The notes beneath the pieces are model-generated. The model saw only the letters and a list, made by a program, of their open reading frames with translations. It had not been told where the DNA came from and did no database searches. The position numbers were made by a program, and so were the translations under genes. 64,000 nt of DNA, from positions 1,422,001 through 1,486,000 of the forward strand of contig SEMN01000089.1 of the NCBI GenBank assembly GCA_005408345.1. Reading direction: 5' to 3'. The DNA is from Macquaria australasica (taxonomy: Eukaryota > Chordata > Actinopteri > Centrarchiformes > Percichthyidae). Position 1 is the first letter of the stretch. Each line of letters opens with the position of its first letter. Shown in pieces: positions 12,013 to 23,478 of this stretch.

Positions 12013-12800
12013 TGTACGCCCACACAAGACATCACAAGCTCTTTCGCTCTATGTTTCTTATGCACACTCCATAAGGATATGCTTCCCATTTTTTTCTTCT
12101 TTCACATGCAGTCTTTTATTCCTCCTCATAGGAAGGACAGGTGCGACAGCTGGCTTTTGAGTCACTTCCCTTCTTTGTACTAAACCTTGAATTTATAGTT
12201 TGATGGGAAAGCGCTTAACTTAAACCCCCTCGCCACCGAAAGACGATGTTCTGCTTATGTTCCTTTGACTTGAAAATTACTCCTTTCAGTGGAAGAGACG
12301 CACTTGAGTTATGTTGCTGTAGTCATTAATCACTCATTCGCTGGCCTTAATATAGCAGTAAAGTTACAGACCTTTAAAAATAAATATCATGCCATTACAA
12401 TCCATTGTTATTATGTTCCATGTCCAGGGGTAGTTTTTTTCTCACCACCTGTGTGACCTATGTCATAGAGATTTTATTATTAACTATTGTTCTTACATAA
12501 ATGTGTTGTATACAGTGGTTCCTTAAATTATACCTTAGTATTTAGTGCCATCTAGTGATCATCTTGTAACATTGCAAGCCCTAATTTTTCCCAATTTGAC
12601 TAAAGATTTCATACAAATAAGATACACAGCATCTTTAAATTGTAAGAAATTAGAGATGTGTCAATCAAAAATACACTAGTGTTGATGCTTGGTTTATGAT
12701 GTACATGTCATTTGAACTGAAAATAAGTGACACACTGTTAGAAGTAACAGAAATTGGCTTAATATGCCAATTCTCATTCTTAAAATTTCATTGAACTGTT
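9860..12800. other. Intergenic region without a supported gene
   Basis: No exon chain is found. It contains one long (TG)n tract (11,945-12,010) and a CTCF-motif-like site at about 12,545-12,558; otherwise unique sequence. Confidence 0.55.
11945..12010. repeat. (TG)n microsatellite
   Basis: About 33 uninterrupted TG units. Simple repeat producing false ORFs on both strands. Confidence 0.97.
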
Positions 12801-12820
12801 AATTCACTGCATTTCATTAC

Positions 12821-13500
12821 CAGTGATGGAATGTAACTAAGTACAATTGCTCAAGTACTGTACTTAAGTCCAATTTGAGGTACTTTATGTTACTTTCAGA
12901 GGGAAATTCTGTACTTTTTACTCCACCACATTTATCTGACAGATACACTGACACGCTGCTTTTCCGATTAAAAGTTTAATACAAAACATATGATCAGAAA
13001 TAAAATACGAAGCATTTTTATGGATTAAACCACCCAACAACATATTAGTAAAAAAAATAAATAAATAAAATAGCTCCACCTTGACAACATTAAAATGCTG
13101 CTTACACGTTAGTGCATCAGTGAAAATATTCAAATAATATAACACTGTGAGCCATTCTGCATAATGAGTGCTTTGACTTTTGATTCTTTAAGTACATAAG
13201 ATAAGATAAGCCTTTATTGTCCCACAGCGGGGAAATTTTCAGCGTTACAGCAGCCAGCAAGAGTGTCCTATATAGAAATACAATAAAATAAATAGAAAAA
13301 TAGTCCTGTACACAGTACAGACAGAAATAAATAATAAAGTGACTGAGTGCAGTTGTAAGTATGAACAATAGATAAGATAAAATATTGCACAGCAACATTT
13401 TTGCTGGTAATAGCCTACTTCTGTACTTTTACCTGTAATGGAGTATTTTTATTCTGTAGCATTGCTGCTTACCTGCCTAAATAAAATATCTACTTAATTT
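12821..13500 (+). mobile_element. Teleost MITE-like repeat (AAGTACTT-rich), interrupted
   Basis: The left end begins CAGTGATGGAATGTAACTAA and continues with the AGTACTGTACTTAAGT type of sequence. The right part has the matching CTTCTGTACTTTTACC and GGAGTATTTTTATTC blocks. From memory this is the layout of a very common short non-autonomous element in fish (hAT-like is my best guess), whose ends are inverted CAGTG / CACTG. The right terminus is eroded. It is interrupted by a second element at about 13,197-13,395. Confidence 0.65.
13194..13398 (-). mobile_element. LINE/SINE 3' fragment nested in the MITE-like repeat
   Basis: The insert starts with GATAA-type short repeats followed by GCCTTTATTGTCCCACAGCG and GGGGAAATTTTC, a recurrent 3' end of fish retroelements in antisense orientation. 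It ends near 13,390 in a second GATAA stretch. The short direct repeat ACAT at 13,194-13,197 and 13,395-13,398 is a plausible target-site duplication, and removing the insert rejoins the host element. No coding part is present. Confidence 0.55.
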
Positions 13501-13539
13501 CAACTTTCTGCTTAGGGCTGTTAGGGCTGTGTCCATGCT

Positions 13540-14181
13540 GCTCCCCTCCTGTTTACACGAGTCATGTCCGTTTTCATCCTCTGGGGGGCGCTGAGCTTCA
13601 GGCCATGTAGTCAAACACCGTTGCGTAAACCGTCGATTGCCGAGTCACGGATAGCTGCTGTTTGGCGTGCGGTTCAACGACCGTAGCTGCGGGAGCGATG
13701 ACAGAAATCTAGCCGTGTGTCGCTTACACTCTCACCAGTCCGTCACGTTATAAACTGCAGTTTGTGTTAAAGCGGCGCGCAGCCGACTAAGCTGTCTAAC
13801 AGCTAATAGTGGCTTGTAGTGGACTTGCTAGCCTGGAGTAGCCTCTGTAACTGACAAGTGGAGGGGCGACCTCTTCGGTGAAGGACTTGTGAAGTTGACA
13901 CCAGCCTCCTGGCAACAAAAGGTGATGTGACAGCCAACGACAATGTGCTACTTTATGCCTCGGGCCTCTGAAATACGTGTTAATTGTGAATGGTGTTGCG
14001 GTGGGTTTTGTCATTCGTATGAAGTGTCTGTGTAAGCTGCTCTGCCCACACCATTTGGCAAATGTTTTGTTTGGTGGTGATTCATAGCCAGCAGCTAAAG
14101 CAGGTGCAGCAGGGAGCCACGAGTCAGCAACTAAAGACGTCTCTGAAGTTGACAGCCTAGAGACAAGAGAGAAAGACAGGG
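13540..14181 (+). promoter_or_regulatory. abcb6: Promoter region and probable 5' UTR exon of abcb6
   Basis: The base composition turns GC- and CpG-richer here, with no open frame that matches a protein. A candidate splice donor (GG|GTAACT) at 14,181/14,182 would end a non-coding first exon, to be joined to the acceptor TCCCCAG at 14,305, just upstream of the start codon. A CTCF-like core (CCTCTGGGGGGCGCT) lies at 13,578-13,592. The transcription start cannot be fixed from sequence alone. Confidence 0.5.
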
Positions 14182-14313
14182 GTAACTTACTTTTCATTTA
14201 AGGTGTACAATCTCCTGGTAATTTAAGTCTCCTGTTACATTTAAAACTGCTCTTTATCTGCGGTTGTACTGTATCTCTGATGAAATCATTTCTGTCCCTC
14301 CCCAGCTGCAGCC

Positions 14314-17300
14314 ATGGTGTTTATGCAGAGCTACTGCGAAGCCAGTTCCTCCATCTCCCACACATGGGTGGATGAAGGCATCTCCCCCTGCTTCTACTTC
14401 ACACTGGTCCCCACCGTCCTGCTCACCATCTCCTTCTTCCTCGGCACCATCCACTGCGTATGCTACCAGAAATATGGCACAGCAATGGAACCCAAGTTCA
14501 TCCCACGCTCCAAACTCTACAGTTTCCAGCAGGGCGTCTCCGTCATTCTCCTGGTCCAGTTTCTGAGTGGGTTGGTGTGGCGGGCTGCCAGCAAAGGAGA
14601 GCTCCCCGGCTATGTGGTGTTGTATGGCTGCTTCTCTGCGCTGGGCTGGGCCTGGGCTATAGCCCTGCTCAGGGTGGAGAGACGTAGGGTCCTGGTGATG
14701 GACCGGACGAGGGGCCACAGCACGGCCCTGCTGCTGTTCTGGGCTGTGGCTTTCTCAGCTGAGAACTTGGCCTTCATCTCCTGGTACAGTCCTCACTGGT
14801 GGTGGGGCCTGGAGAACAATCAACAACAGGTGAGAAAAGATCCAACGTCACATCAGATCCGTTTTTTAAATCATTATTTTGTGTGCAAGTCTGTTTTGAC
14901 TATTTTTTGACTATTTAGTTAAAAATGTTGTACACTGCATAATGCATTCAGATCATAAGCACTGCTTCACTGCTGTCCTCTGTCCTCATTGCATTCAGCT
15001 TGTATTATGCAGTTTATCTCCATTCCTATCTATTCTGGATTAAGTTTAATTAACTTTATTTCTTTAATGTTGATCCAAGAATGTGCTGATAGTGTATGCC
15101 CTTATTCTGCATAAAGATAAAACTCGTCATTATTATTTCTGTTAATGTTTTATGATACATAGGATGTGTGTTTTAACAGCCTAATGGGTCGAAGGTTAGT
15201 TATTTATTAAAGATAGGTGTGTCTTTTGAGTCACCACTCAAAGCTGTGCAGCCTGTCTTGTTTCAGGTTTAACAAACTACCCACCCAGGAGACGAACTGG
15301 CATGCAAATAAAGCACACCACAAATGTTAGTGAGTGCAAGACTAGAGCCTTTTTTTTTTGCTGAGTCATTGCCCAGTGTGACTTTCAGATCCCAAAAGAG
15401 ACACCGTTAACCAATCAAATCATCTAGACAAAATCTTGCCCCTCCCATGCTGAGTCACTTGCAGTCCAACTTTGTGGTTATATAATTGTAAGCATGACTA
15501 GACATTTGTGTGTTTTAAGGGGTTCTTTGTATTATTTTATCTGTCCTTAACGTAAAATTTTGTTTTTTAATATACAATACTACTCCTTACACTGTTTATC
15601 CTGTTCTTTTTCTCAATTTGATAGTCCCCTTTATAAAGGAGCCTAGATTAAATATTGTAGAATCTAAAATTATAACTCGTGTGATAAGATATTGACATAA
15701 GTTACTCAGAGGCTTGGTCATTGTCTAATAAATGACACATCTCATGCAGTCATCAATTTAGTCATTTTCTCATACACAGCTGCGTTATGAGCATCTCTCC
15801 CCTATTGCATGCTGATTAACTGCATTGTCGTACCCATATTGATCTGCTTTTAATTGCCTCCGAACCCCTCAGGTGCAGTTTGCCCTGTGGCTGATGCGCT
15901 ACATTGGCACCGGGCTGCTCTTCTTCATTGGTCTCAAAGCTCCAGGGTTGCCACGGAGACCATACATGCTACTGATAAACGAGGATGAGCGGGACGTAGA
16001 GAACAGCGGACAGGTAGTGACGCACAAACAGCACTTGCGAGTTTCCCCCATCTGTTGAAGGTTGTCCTGTATTGTCAACTTTTTCCCTACTGGTTTAACT
16101 CGCTACTTTAAAACCTGTGACACTCCTATTTTGCAACAACATGTCACATCTCAGGCATGCCCTTTATTCCACTGTTGCACACTATGCAGTGCTATGTTAG
16201 ATATTGAATGTATTTCTCCACTTCAGAGCCTTTTGGGCGGAGCAGAAGAGAACCAGTCTACCTGGCAGGGTTTCAGGAGGAAAGTCCGCCTGCTTGTCCC
16301 CTACATGTGGCCCCGGGGCAACATCTTGCTCCAGCTACTGGTCCTCTTCTGTTTGGGGCTGCTTGGAATCGAGAGAGTTATTAACGTCTTTGTACCCATT
16401 TATTACAAGAATATTGGTGAGTGACATATCTTTTTACCAAACTCTGTAAACTCAAAAGATGATTTATTTCCGAGCTGCTTCTCAAGTTAAATGGCCTGTT
16501 TCTGCAACTCCATTGCTGCACCAAGCCTGATAGCGTTTATTATTTATTCAATTTGAGCCACGGGTCGAAAGCCTCAAGAGCCACATAAAAACATACCAAA
16601 ACATAATGTTGAATATACACCTAGTGGCTTGTAGACAGACTCAGCAACACGCAGTGTTCCTCAGGATGTGTGATGTGATAAAATTGAGACATCCTTCTCC
16701 TGATAGCTTAGTGCCTCCAGAGGGCCAGAGAGAGGAATCTAGGATACCCTCATGTCTCGTTTATCGTCTTGTTTATCTAACTTATCTTCAAGCCAAATGC
16801 CTAACCGTCTACCTTTTTTCACATTTGCCTTTATGTCTTTGTCCCTCTCTCAGTGAATGAACTGACTGATGGCAGCAGCTGGCACACTCTGTCTATGACA
16901 GTGTTTATTTATGTCCTGCTCAAGTTCATGCAGGGCGGCGGGGCAGGTAGGACCAACTCATTAATGTTCTGGATGCATAATGTAGAGAGTGAGCTTTGTA
17001 GTGCCACAGAAAGACAGACAAATACTCTACAAGTGATACTGCACATTGATTTTCTGTCTCAAATCACATTTCACATAACGGTAGTGATAAGGCTTGTCTG
17101 TCACTTGACCATTATCTTTTCCTCTTCCCAGGTGCCTCGGGGTTTGTCAGTAATGTGCGCTCTTTCCTGTGGATCAAGGTGCAGCAGTACACCAACCGCA
17201 TGGTTCAAGTGCGTCTGTTTTCCCACTTGCACTCCCTCTCCCTGCGCTGGCATCTGGGCCGCAAAACCGGCGAAGTGCTGAGAAGCATTGACCGCGGCAC

Positions 17301-20300
17301 CTCCTCCATTAACAACCTGCTCAGGTTTGATGGCACTGGATATGTGATGGAGGATTATAAATGTTGGAATAATTAATGAGTTCAACTGTTAAGCTACACA
17401 GTATGAGAGCTTCGGAAATCATGCAGTGACTAAAATGGCTCCTAGCTTTGCTGTAATAATTGCAATAGATCTCTCTATCATCACACTTTAGTCTTTCAGA
17501 TACTGTTATATTATCAACAATCAGCAATTCAGCAGAATATTCCGGATATGTAGTAGGACCAGGGTTTTTGTCTGCACCCATATTTTTCCTGAAATTTTAT
17601 TCTCCTTCTTTTCCCCACAGCTACATAGTGTTCAGCATCTTCCCAACCATCGCTGATATTGTCATTTCTATCATCTACTTCATCACTTACTTCAACGCCT
17701 GGTTCGGCCTCATTGTCTTCATCTGCATGGCCCTCTACCTCAGTAAGTAGTGCATCTTGAACCATAGCTCTCCAAAATCCCATTGGATATAATTCATAAT
17801 ATTAAACAATGTGATTAGTTTAGTTGAACAGTTCAAATGTTCCCTGAAAGATTTCTGATTGCCTGATAATATTTCCACCAGCTCTGACCATCATCATCAC
17901 TGAATGGAGGACCAAGTACAGACGAGCCCAGAATCAGCAGGACAACATTGCCAAGTCCAAGGCTGTGGACTCCTTGTTGAACTTTGAGACGGTACAGCAA
18001 ACGTTTTGTTGTCCATCTTGCTTTTGTTTCATTAAGAAGTTTCAATTATTCCAAGATGTCACATTTTGCTCTGCTTATTTTTTTGTTCAATAGGTAAAAT
18101 ACTACAATGCAGAGAACTATGAGGTCAACCGTTTTGAGAATGCCATCTTAAAATATCAGGTAAGTCAGACGTATTGTGTAGTTTCCATTTTGTCGTGAAC
18201 TACCTTGTCTGTTGATTATTATTTACAACCTGGATCATTTATCAAAGACAAAACTATTTAACAAATCACTTAAGTGATTTCAAACCTAGCCTCAACAGTG
18301 TGCACATCTTCCTCTGCTGCTTTATTTCAGCAGAATACTGAACGCAACTCTTTGCCACTAGAAGAACATGTTGGTGTGCTCACTTTGACAGAAGTCAATA
18401 CAAATCTGGAGGAATGCTCAGTCCTGTCTGTGTGTAGTTATCGCTGCTTTCTAGATTGCGATCAGCGCCAAGCTGCACAACATGAGCTGCATGCTGTGTT
18501 TAAGCAACAGCAGATGGCCAACCCCTTCGGGAAACATGATTATTTATGGCAGGTTTAGTTCCAAAACAAAAAAGGTGAATATAACAGAATTGTTTCCAGT
18601 AAAAACACACACACACATGAATTGTGAATAAATTTGTTTGTTTTTGCTATAATGCAGTGCTTAGAAAACACAAAATCCGCTATCAGTGTTTGTTTAGTGG
18701 AGCTAAGAGCTGTTTAGGGGCTGGAATGAAGAATTTCTGGTCTGGCAGGTCTGCATGGAGCAGATTATGAAGACATGAACAGGGCATTGTTCAAATCTAG
18801 ATGTTATTTAGGCAGCATTAAATCATATTTTACACAAGTAGGAGTGAAGGAGCTGGCCTTCTGTTGTGGCTCCCAGTGTTGCTCTATGTCATTGTTACAA
18901 AGAAATCAGTAGCTACGTGGAAGCCTATAAAATATTAGCCCGTATAATAACTAGCCCATACAGACATTCGTCTAATGTCTCCTCCTGTTTTTAGGAATCG
19001 GAGTGGAAGTCCCAGGCGTCCCTGGCTTTACTCAACCAAACACAGAACCTCATCATCGGATTAGGCCTGCTGGCCGGCTCCCTGCTCTGTGCCTACTTTG
19101 TGACTGAAGGAAAGTTTAAGGTACTGATCATACCGGCGTGCCTTTTATGATTCTGAAGGTGACATTTCATGATGTCATTATTAGTCCAAAATATTTCTTT
19201 GAAATTGCTTATGTTGCTAATATTCTTCTATATTTCTCAGTCACTACTAGAACTGACCCTAAACTGAACACTTCTAAGATGTCTTGTATGTTTTATTGAT
19301 CAAAATGTGAAGAAAAGCAATGATAGTGACAATCCTCTCATTGTAGGTTGGAGATTTTGTTCTTTTTGGTACCTACATCATCCAGCTGTACACCCCCCTC
19401 AACTGGTTTGGAACCTACTACAGGTAAGAAGAGGCGGAAACAGCTTAAAATGCATCCATCTGCCTTCAAGGTTCTTACTTGGTCAAATTCATATTTTGAC
19501 CTGAATTGTAAGATATTACTTTAAACACAAGTCCTGTGCATCTGGTCAATTCTTATTATTGTTGTAAACTGTTGGCTTTTCTTTTTTTTCACTGCAGAAT
19601 CATCCAGAATTCTTTCGTTGACATGGAAAGCATGTTCAAACTTTTTGAAGAAGAGGAAGAGGTATGTTTGAAACTTTGGTCTGTGTTTTCACTTTAAGCA
19701 CTGTCTTATGATCCACTTTTTTCAATGCTCTGTGTTTGTTCTTTTATGCAGGTGAAAGATGAAGTAAATGCTGGGAATTTTCTCTACAGTCAGGGAAAAG
19801 TGGAGTTTAAGAACGTTTACTTCAGCTACATAAATGGGTTGGTTCACATTTGATTTGATTGCCTGGTTTGAACTAAAATTGCGTAAAGTTGTTAACTAGA
19901 TTTTTGCCAACACGTAGAAAAATCTGTTTTATTTCACAATACTCATTTTTTTCATTTCCTCACTGTTTTACAGCAAGGAGATTCTCCAGGATGTTTCCTT
20001 CACTGTACTTCCAGGACAGACAGTCGCCCTGGTAAGTCTAATGAACAACTTCCAATTCAAAATAGGTTTTGCCCTCTACTAACTCACACCGTTAAACTGC
20101 CTGTGTTCTGCTACGACTGTACAATAATAATTTTCTGTTAATCTCCCCAGGTGGGACCATCGGGCTCTGGGAAGAGCACCATCGTTCGACTCATCTTCCG
20201 TTTCTATGACGTTCAGGGAGGCAGCATTAGCATCGATGGCCAGGATATATCAAAAGTAAATGTTTGGCACCAGAATTAGTACATGAGAATACAACACAAT

Positions 20301-22126
20301 CCCAAGTACAGCTGAGCATACAGTAATAAAAGCACAGCAAAGGCCCATATTGACACACTGTGTATATGCTGGAGGTGAACACAATAACATGAATACATGT
20401 AAAACAATACAATCTAACGCATTATCTGTGTAATGAATGCAACCTTTGTGAAGCTTAATGTTTGTAATTCAACTCTATGGTAGGTGCAACAACATTATTA
20501 CATTAGAGTTCAAACAATGTCTCTTTGATACATTAATTCCATTAAATGGGACGTTATAAGCTTTACAATAAAAGCAAATATCAGTGGCATAGAAGGATAG
20601 CTTGATATAGCGCCTCCTTCTCATATGCATTAGAATCATTTCATGAAGTCATCAAACTGCTATAAGCCTAAATTAACCCCATGTTGTGTTGCTCTTGAGA
20701 TTACCACGAGCAATGAAAGCACAAGTTACAATGACTTTAATATAGCTGTATGTGACTGTGTGTTTACAGGCACACTCTGGACTAGTAATTGCTATGTCTT
20801 CATTGTCTTTTCACAGGTGAAACAGCAATCTCTGCGAGCTCATATCGGCGTGGTTCCCCAGGACACTGTGCTTTTCAATGACACCATCCGGGATAACGTT
20901 CGCTACGGCCGCATCTCCGCTAGTGACCAGGAGGTGGAGGAGGCTGCTGCAGCTGCTGACATACATGATAAAATCATGTCCTTCCCTGAAGGTAACCTAT
21001 AGATTAACCCTCCTGTGTTGTTCTTAAAGTTTAGAGTTTTTTTGGTGTTTTTTTTTTTTTAACTGATTCATCAAGTATTTAGTGTAGTAATGTGAGGAAT
21101 ATGAATCCCTTCAAATGGCTTTGTCACAGTGCCACAGAGCAACTGTAATGTCTCTGGTTTTACGACCTACCTGTTTTTTTCTCTGGCAGGTTATGATACG
21201 CAGGTGGGTGAAAGAGGTCTGAAGCTGAGTGGAGGAGAGAAACAAAGGGTGGCTATCGCCAGAACTATCCTGAAAGCACCACAGATCATCCTGCTGGATG
21301 AGGTGAGATCACAAAAAGGAGCAATGATATCTGAGTGGACAAGCAGACAGAAACTGTCATGTCATTTATTGATCAACACTGAATCTTAAGATTGAAGCTT
21401 TGGAGAACATTGTTTCCAAGGCCCTATTTGCATATTGCTATTTATGAATCAGCTGCTCAGCTTTGACTTAAATGAATGGGCTTTTGGACTCATGTTACAA
21501 TTTGTTTCACTATCATTCCACTTTGAATGGCTAAAGTTGTTGCTGTTCTTTCTGGTTTTAACAAATAATGTCCGTCTGCAGGCCACATCTGCACTAGACA
21601 CACAGACAGAACGCAACATCCAGGCCTCACTGGCTAAAGTCTGTGCCAATCGAACAACAGTTGTTGTAGCTCACAGGTAAGAGATGCATGTACTGTAGGT
21701 TTTTCCACTGAAAGTTTTTTGTTTTTTCAATTTTCAGGAAATCAGTGGTTTTATCTAATGAGTAGTGTGAATCTCTTTTTTTTTTTTTTATGTAAAAGGT
21801 TGTCCACGATAATCGGAGCAGACCAGATTCTGGTTATCAGCGATGGCCGGATTGCTGAACGAGGACGGTAAGTGTGCCTTATTGACCTATTATTCTGAAT
21901 GTCAGACCATTCAGTACATCCCCTTTTTCACTGAACTCCAAGTCATTCCCTTTCTCTCCATCCAAGACATGAGGAATTGCTGCTCAAGGGAGGCATGTAT
22001 GCAGACATGTGGATGAAGCAACAGCAGGCCCAGGACTCAGATTCCTCATCAGACACAGAAACCAAAGACCGCAGGTCTGAGAAACTGCAGCCACCGTCAA
22101 CCTCCTCAGGGCACCATGGCCACTGA
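14314..22126 (+). CDS. abcb6: ATP-binding cassette sub-family B member 6
   Basis: Half-size ABC transporter; the mammalian protein is linked to porphyrin transport and sits in endolysosomal, plasma and outer mitochondrial membranes (family knowledge). Nineteen coding exons give 852 residues (human about 842): 14314-14829, 15873-16013, 16227-16416, 16854-16946, 17132-17324, 17621-17742, 17882-17991, 18094-18159, 18995-19120, 19347-19423, 19598-19661, 19752-19837, 19974-20031, 20151-20255, 20817-20991, 21190-21302, 21582-21676, 21799-21867, 21967-22126. Order: hydrophobic TMD0 (about 1-210), ABC membrane domain (about 265-560), nucleotide-binding domain (about 580-830). Visible motifs: Walker A GPSGSGKST (616-624), Q-loop VVPQD (Gln664), signature LSGGEKQR (720-727), Walker B IILLDE (740-745), D-loop SALD, H-loop His776. 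The nucleotide-binding site looks intact. The start fits the family N-terminus and follows a splice acceptor. The donor after exon 12 (GTTGGT) is weak but keeps the frame. Confidence 0.97.
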
Positions 22127-22580
22127 ATGTATTTTTTTGTTGTTGTTTTTTTTAAAAAGAACTCTACTTTTTGATTCCCCTCCAAATTGTAAAAAGTTGA
22201 AAAATGATTTTAACATGATATAACACTCAGCAAGATGAAAATGTTATTTATTTTTAGAATTTTCAAACTGAATGTGCGATGGCAAGTCATGGAGAAAAGG
22301 GAAGGTGTTACCAAAACTAAAGAATGAAAAGTAGCGCCTGAACTTGTTTCCAGGATATTATTATTTTTAGAAGCACTCCTGCAACTTTTTAATATTGTTT
22401 GTCTTTATTTTTCATATTAAACACTGGCTTTTGTTGTCTGATTGTCTACTAAATACAAAACAGACATTTTCTTTTCCCAGTGCAGAACTTTAAATAATCT
22501 ATGACCTGACATAAATTATTTAAAGATACAAAGGGGAGAGTTTCAAGAAATAAGTCAATAAAAAACACTCACAGCCTCAA
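22127..22580 (+). terminator. abcb6: abcb6 3' UTR with candidate poly(A) signals
   Basis: After the TGA, AT-rich sequence carries an AATAAA at 22,557-22,562. A second AATAAA at 23,172-23,177 could end a longer form. The true cleavage site is not visible. Confidence 0.5.
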
Positions 22581-22599
22581 CACTGCATCTTGGGGCTAA

Positions 22600-23478
22600 T
22601 GATTATGTAGCCTACTGAATAATATCATATGAATGACAACGGGTTAGTATATAAACTGTCAGGGATTATAATCGTCTTTGTTTTATTTTTTTAGGTTTTT
22701 GGTTGTCGATTTCTGAGATCTGCTGTTATTTAAAGTGATACTTTTTTATGTGTAAGACTATACTTTTGATCTCTAAGTGTAAGTGGAGCGTGTTGCTCAT
22801 CTGATCATTGTGTCTTCTAAATTGTTGTCAAGGATTAATGAATACACAAAAAAGGTATGGTAAAATTTGGCAATAGTGTTTTTTTTAAAAACTGTTTTAG
22901 ACTGACTGATTTATGTATGTATTTAAGTTTTACAATCCATGTCTGCCTGTCGTTGGCAGGTAAAGATAATAGACCTTTCTCACATTATTAGTTAGATCTG
23001 TGCTTTTGCTGCATTAAGAAGTCAAAATACCATCAAATTCAATAGCCCATGCAGTAATAATACCCACCATTATTCTCACTTAATGTAATATATAAATATA
23101 TACAGTCATATACATAATGTCTGAATAGGAATTTGATTGTCTTATCTACCTCACAAGTCTTGTACTTGAAAAATAAAAGGGTTTTTTTTTCTCTCCATGT
23201 GTTCCAGTCTGTAAAATCAAAACATTACCAGTTGCAGTCCAGTTTTTGATTAAAAAAAAGAAATCATGTTAAGGTGGTATTCTTACAGCATCCGCTGTTG
23301 TGCGCCTGCTGCGCAGCGCCCCCTCCCGGCCGCAGCGTCAAACAGGCGGACAGCTGGAGGCTTCAGTCGTCGCTGACAGTGTTGGTAGCTTAGCTGTGCT
23401 ACGTTAGTCGGGCGGGGGCCAGGCCAAGCGCTCGTTACTTCAACATTTCGGCAGGCTGATGTTTAATCTACAGTAGAT
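22600..23478 (+). promoter_or_regulatory. abcb6-cnppd1 intergenic region and cnppd1 promoter
   Basis: The first 700 bases are AT-rich with nothing recognised. From about 23,290 the sequence becomes GC- and CpG-rich up to the cnppd1 ATG, as expected for a housekeeping promoter. A CTCF-like core in reverse orientation (AGCGCCCCCTCCCGG) lies at 23,315-23,329. Confidence 0.5.

Noticed and set aside
14254..14718. 154-residue minus-strand ORF opposite abcb6 exon 1
   Set aside because: It is the antisense shadow of a GC-rich coding exon; the plus strand matches the ABCB6 N-terminus.
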